This document shows positions 24,231 through 27,263 of a DNA stretch of 27,263 nucleotides, in pieces. Both the position numbers and the translations under genes were made by a program. The notes under the pieces were generated by a model. The model was not told the DNA's origin, searched no databases, and saw nothing but the letters and a program-made list of their open reading frames with translations. The stretch is taken from assembly GCA_019594305.1 (NCBI GenBank), contig JAFDTZ010000006.1, forward strand, positions 1 to 27,263. Reading direction: 5' to 3'. Source of the DNA: Thermoplasmata archaeon (lineage in GTDB: Archaea > Thermoplasmatota > Thermoplasmata > Halarchaeoplasmatales > Halarchaeoplasmataceae). The number at the start of each line of letters is the position of its first letter. Position 1 is the stretch's first letter.

Positions 24231-25292
24231 ATGAGATCTGAGAAAGTTGTAGGTATAAGAGGATACGCCGGATACGTACCGCGATATCGCATAACACCCC
24301 GGGAGATAGGCAAGGTTTGGGGAAAGGACGGTGAGATGATGGGGAAGAGTTTAGGTATCGAGTGTAAGTCCGTTCCGTCACCGGACGAGGATGTGGTTAC
24401 CATATCCACGGAAGCCGCTCGATGGGCTCTCAAACGTGCAGGGATAGCCGGAGAGGAAATAAGCGCGATATATGTAGGATCGGAATCACATCCATACGCG
24501 GTCAAACCAACCTCCACCATGGTCGGCGCAGCCATCGCCGCAACACCGAATATAACGGCGGCGGACTACGAATTTGCGTGTAAAGCAGGTACCGCCGCAT
24601 TTCAAACCTGTATGGGATTGGTAGGTGCGGGGATGATAGATAACGGCCTAGCCATAGGTGCCGACACGTCCCAAGGGGCACCGGGAGACGCATTGGAATA
24701 CTCCGCATCCGCCGGAGGCGCGGCCTTCGTGATAGGTCGGGAAAGATTACTGGCGGAGATAAAATATACCACTTCTATCACCACTGACACTCCTGATTTC
24801 TGGAGGCGTGAGGGACAGACTTATCCGTCCCACGGTGGTAGATTCACGGGCCAGCCGGCCTACTTCAAACATGTGGTCGGCTGTACGGAAAAGATACTGG
24901 GGGATGTAGATATGGAACCTTCGGATTTCGATCACGCTGTCTTCCACCAACCCAACGGTAAATTCCCCATGAAGGCAGCCAAGAAGCTGGGGTTCACCAA
25001 GGAACAGATGAAAGTAGGACTTCTGGTTACCCGGATAGGAAACACGTATTCAGGTGCGGTCCCCCTGGGACTGGCAGCTATACTGGATGTGGCCGAACCC
25101 GGTGACGATATACTGGTAACTTCCTACGGATCTGGTTCGGGTTCTGACGGATTCTACATCAAAGCGGCGGAAAATATAGATGATATAAGAGGCTCCTGTG
25201 TCCCGTCCATCGAAGATGTGATCAAGGATGTAAAACACATAGGATACGCCGAGTACGCAAAGTATAGGGGCAAGATAAGAAGAGGTGGATGA
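24231..25292 (+). CDS. Hydroxymethylglutaryl-CoA synthase
   Basis: Condenses acetoacetyl-CoA with acetyl-CoA to HMG-CoA, the second step of the mevalonate pathway for archaeal lipids. The 353-residue length is typical of archaeal enzymes. Catalytic residues are all in place: Glu85 in GSESHPYAVKP, the nucleophile Cys117 in EFACKAGTAA, and His239 in FHQPNGKFP; GNTYSGAVPLGL and the SYGSGSGSDGF loop follow. ATG 24231 is preferred over the GTG at 24222 because AGGTGAT (24220-24226) lies just before it and overlaps the regulator stop codon. In methanogen archaea this enzyme forms a complex with thiolase and a DUF35 protein, and the same three genes are adjacent here. Confidence 0.96.
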   Translation: MRSEKVVGIRGYAGYVPRYRITPREIGKVWGKDGEMMGKSLGIECKSVPSPDEDVVTISTEAARWALKRAGIAGEEISAIYVGSESHPYAVKPTSTMVGAAIAATPNITAADYEFACKAGTAAFQTCMGLVGAGMIDNGLAIGADTSQGAPGDALEYSASAGGAAFVIGRERLLAEIKYTTSITTDTPDFWRREGQTYPSHGGRFTGQPAYFKHVVGCTEKILGDVDMEPSDFDHAVFHQPNGKFPMKAAKKLGFTKEQMKVGLLVTRIGNTYSGAVPLGLAAILDVAEPGDDILVTSYGSGSGSDGFYIKAAENIDDIRGSCVPSIEDVIKDVKHIGYAEYAKYRGKIRRGG

Positions 25293-25293
25293 T

Positions 25294-26460
25294 ATGATGA
25301 GAGAAGTAGCTATAATAGGAATAGGCGAAACGAAGATAGGCGAGCTGTGGGGATCATCCCTTAGAGAACTCGGCATCCATGCAGGACTCGAAGCAATCCA
25401 GGACGCAGGTATAACCGGTGATGAGATAGATAAGATATATATCGGTAATATGTCCGCGGGAAAACTCATCAACCAAGAACTGGTAGCACCTATGATAGCC
25501 GATTATGTGGGGCTCTATGAGACACCCTCGGTACGTATAGAATCCGGGGGTGCCTCCGGAGGTGCGGCCCTTGCGGAGGGTTATACTGCCGTCGCCTCGG
25601 GTATGAATGATATCGTTGTGGTAGGTGGTGCTGAGAAGATGACGGACGTAGGTGACGAAGAGGCAAAGAATATATTGTCTTCTACCGCCGACCGGGAATG
25701 GGAATCGGTATTCGGAGCCACCTTTGATTCTCTTTACGCGATGATGGCCCGTTATCATATGGCCGTTCACAATACTACAAAGGAGCAGATGGCACAGGTA
25801 GCCGTCAAGAACCATTTCAACGGTGCTAGGAACCCCAATGCACAATTCCGCCGAGAGATTCCTTTGGAGATGGTATTGAACGCACCCCCTGTTTCTACAC
25901 CCTTGGGGTTATTCGACTGCGCCCCATTATCAGATGGAGCCGCTGCGGTGATACTCTGCCCTGCTGAGATGGCAGATAGTTACAAAGGTAAACCGGTGCG
26001 TATCCTAGGTTACGGAACCGGAGGTGACCACCTGGCGGTTCACGATCGAAAAAACATGGATGTGATGAAATCCACCGTGGGAGCGGCAAAAAGTGCATTC
26101 CGTATGTCGGGAAAGACCCCGGACGATATCGACTTCGCAGAGGTGCACGATAACTATACCATCAGCGAGATACTAGCCATCGAAGATATCGGATTCTTCA
26201 GTAAGGGAGACGGCGGACCGGCTACTGAGAGGGGTGATACCGCACTTGATTCGATAATATCCGTAAATCCCTCCGGAGGGTTGAAGGCGAAGGGGCAACC
26301 GGTAGGGGCTGTGGGTATAAATCAGGCGGTTGAAGCTGTGATACAGTTGAGAGGCGAAGCCGGAGATAGGCAGGTAGAGGATGCGGAATATGGCCTTACC
26401 CACAACCTTGGTGGTACTGGAGCGAGTGCGGTTGTGCACATCTACGGGAGGTGGAAGTGA
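25294..26460 (+). CDS. Thiolase-fold protein of the HMG-CoA synthase cluster, active-site residues altered
   Basis: A 388-residue thiolase-superfamily protein of the archaeal acetoacetyl-CoA thiolase (SCP2-like) type, expected to make acetoacetyl-CoA and pass it to HMG-CoA synthase. The fold is clear: REVAIIGIGETKIGEL at the start, ASGGAALAEGY, NPSGGLKAKG, and HNLGGTGAS at the end. However, where homologues have EAACASGG this has ESGGASGG, so the nucleophilic cysteine is Gly86; HDCF is HDNY (Asn287); and GHP is GQP (Gln335). The last-motif His370 is kept. Thiolase chemistry is thus doubtful. It starts at ATG 25294, one base after the previous stop, with GAGGTG upstream; an ATG at 25297 is possible. 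The reading frame is intact, so a changed function, not decay, is likely. Confidence 0.88.
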   Translation: MMREVAIIGIGETKIGELWGSSLRELGIHAGLEAIQDAGITGDEIDKIYIGNMSAGKLINQELVAPMIADYVGLYETPSVRIESGGASGGAALAEGYTAVASGMNDIVVVGGAEKMTDVGDEEAKNILSSTADREWESVFGATFDSLYAMMARYHMAVHNTTKEQMAQVAVKNHFNGARNPNAQFRREIPLEMVLNAPPVSTPLGLFDCAPLSDGAAAVILCPAEMADSYKGKPVRILGYGTGGDHLAVHDRKNMDVMKSTVGAAKSAFRMSGKTPDDIDFAEVHDNYTISEILAIEDIGFFSKGDGGPATERGDTALDSIISVNPSGGLKAKGQPVGAVGINQAVEAVIQLRGEAGDRQVEDAEYGLTHNLGGTGASAVVHIYGRWK

Positions 26461-26861
26461 TGTCCATACCTAGGTTCTGGCGAGAGATACGTCAGAGGTA
26501 CAAGGGTATAGGTGTCGAGTGCGGAAACTGCGGTAGGGTTTACTTCCCACCCAGGGCGATATGCCCTCGATGCAGACGTAACAGTCTGGGTAAGATGAAT
26601 GAACTGGAGATAAGCGGAAGGGGCAAGGTTGTGAGCTTCACCGAGATACACGACCCCATGCCGGACTTCAAGATGCTGGCACCCTACATAATGGTCATAG
26701 TGGAGATGGACGAAGGAGTCAGGATGACGGGGCACCTGGTGGACGTAGAACCGGATGAAGTCGAATCGGGTATGAAGGTTGAAGCTACCCTAAGAAAGCT
26801 TGGTGAAGAGAGTCCTTCGGGGATAATCTACTACGGCTACAAGTTCCGTCCTTGCCGATGA
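26460..26861 (+). CDS. DUF35 OB-fold protein with zinc ribbon
   Basis: A 133-residue protein: short helix (IPRFWREIRQRYK), rubredoxin-like zinc ribbon with Cys21, Cys24, Cys35 and Cys38 (CGNC, CPRC), then an OB-fold (about 48-125) with GRGKVVSFTEI and MTGHLVDVEPDEV. In archaeal thiolase/HMG-CoA synthase complexes the DUF35 protein bridges the two enzymes and helps to shape a shared CoA-binding channel. Its ATG overlaps the thiolase stop by 1 bp, with GGGAGGTGG upstream, so equal synthesis with its partners is expected. All cysteines are present, in contrast to the altered thiolase. Confidence 0.93.
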   Translation: MSIPRFWREIRQRYKGIGVECGNCGRVYFPPRAICPRCRRNSLGKMNELEISGRGKVVSFTEIHDPMPDFKMLAPYIMVIVEMDEGVRMTGHLVDVEPDEVESGMKVEATLRKLGEESPSGIIYYGYKFRPCR

Positions 26862-27159
26862 AGGGGGTTATACCGTAGAAATCGGGATCATTTCGAGACC
26901 ACTTTCGTAAAATGTATGGCGGATACCTTGGGCGTTTATTATGATAGACTCCATCTATTCAAGCCACTTTAACAGTGGCACTGCCGGTGTTATCGAGCAT
27001 CTTCGCGCCCTTTCTTGGCTGAGGTGTTTGCCTGGTAAGGCGGAGTGATGAAGTGATCGACGGCATCTTTTGTTCTGTGATGTTGCTGGGGAATAACACG
27101 GTCTGGCAACCATGACGATATGGTCCACTGAATAAGCACACACTCAAAGCTGATGCGAC

Positions 27160-27185
27160 TATATAGTAACTTCAATAACTATATA
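27160..27185. repeat. 8-bp inverted repeat (hairpin or operator candidate)
   Basis: TATATAGT (27160-27167) and ACTATATA (27178-27185) are perfect inverse complements with a 10-base spacer; the left arm is also part of the 10-bp palindrome ACTATATAGT (27158-27167). In such AT-rich DNA this can be chance, but it stands in front of TATA-like sequence (ATATTATATAG, 27218-27228) that may belong to a gene beyond the window. Confidence 0.4.
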
Positions 27186-27204
27186 TACATACATACATAC
27201 ATAG
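27185..27204. repeat. Tetranucleotide microsatellite (ATAC)4
   Basis: Four perfect ATAC units followed by one ATAG unit. Short tandem repeats like this can vary in length between strains through slippage. Confidence 0.8.
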
Positions 27205-27263
27205 AATATATAGGATAATATTATATAGTTCTACATTGTTATCCCTACGATAAGATAAAATGG

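Larger units (their letters stand above)
26862..27263. other. Intergenic region without a recognised gene; hairpins and AT-rich repeats
   Basis: After the DUF35 stop no frame shows family features. From about 26900 to 27130 the base composition is like that of the genes. It contains a perfect hairpin GCCACT-TTAAC-AGTGGC (26963-26979) and GCCT-GGTA-AGGC (27029-27040). From about 27155 it becomes strongly AT-rich. I could not match it to RNase P RNA, SRP RNA, a tRNA or a known transposase. It could hold an unidentified structured RNA or a decayed gene. Confidence 0.5.

Noticed and set aside
25354..25845. 163-codon minus-strand frame opposite the thiolase homologue
   Set aside because: No ribosome-binding site or motif; the forward gene is clearly coding.
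27077..27131. Box C/D sRNA-like arrangement GTGATGT ... CTGG ... ATGACGA ... CTGA
   Set aside because: Three of four boxes have a mismatch, the guide spacing is irregular (19 and 9 bases) and there is no terminal stem.
26955..27175. Three overlapping minus-strand frames of about 60 codons
   Set aside because: All three frames are open over the same bases, which shows a chance lack of stops and not a gene; none has a family motif.
1..27263. CRISPR array, prophage or intact insertion sequence
   Set aside because: No regularly spaced direct repeats, phage structural genes, integrase or transposase motifs were seen anywhere in the window.

Overview
The window is chromosomal DNA of an archaeon. 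Nop10, archaemetzincin, a PAC2 proteasome-assembly protein, DUF835, the HMG-CoA synthase/thiolase/DUF35 cluster, TATA boxes 22-30 nt before start codons and several apparently leaderless genes all point to Archaea. The gene mix (DUF835, a large secreted subtilase with NosD-type beta-helix repeats, a bacterial-type AroB) fits a Thermoplasmatota-like euryarchaeon best. That placement is an inference from gene content, not a measured phylogeny. No tRNA, rRNA, CRISPR array or intact insertion sequence was seen.

Layout. 1-3607: aromatic amino acid biosynthesis as two convergent pairs, aroA (3' part only) and aroC forward, aroB and a class I aminotransferase reverse. 3701-6139: a STAND-type ATPase with a long TPR tail, divergent from aroB. 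6149-10875: the chromosome organiser pair smc-scpA on the minus strand, possibly led by a very small basic ORF. 11116-14757: a tightly packed forward operon nop10, PAC2, DUF835, DHH phosphoesterase and site-2 protease. 14855-19744: a 1629-residue cell-surface protein whose subtilisin domain sits inside a split right-handed beta-helix. 19750-22026: a minus-strand operon of lipoate-protein ligase, a LipS-like radical SAM enzyme and a methyltransferase. 22078-22848: a small membrane-anchored protein and the decayed tail of a NosD-like surface protein. 22993-23502: archaemetzincin. 23550-26861: HTH regulator, HMG-CoA synthase, thiolase homologue and DUF35 protein, the archaeal entry into the mevalonate pathway. 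26862-27263: no gene recognised; AT-rich, with simple repeats and hairpins.

Most genes inside an operon overlap or lie within a few bases of each other, with GGAGGTGA-type Shine-Dalgarno sequences placed in the 3' end of the preceding gene. First genes tend to have a TATA box 22-30 nt from the start codon and so little or no leader. Several start codons were moved from the longest reading frame on this basis.

The most surprising observations are: the thiolase homologue in the mevalonate operon lacks the expected nucleophilic cysteine, the active-site histidine of the GHP motif and the cysteine of the HDC motif, while its HMG-CoA synthase partner is intact; the nested protease/beta-helix architecture, with a 9-bp inverted repeat around its promoter; the co-directional DUF835-DHH-site-2 protease set downstream of nop10-PAC2; and the LipS-like radical SAM enzyme with a C-terminal CxxCNRP motif overlapping lplA.
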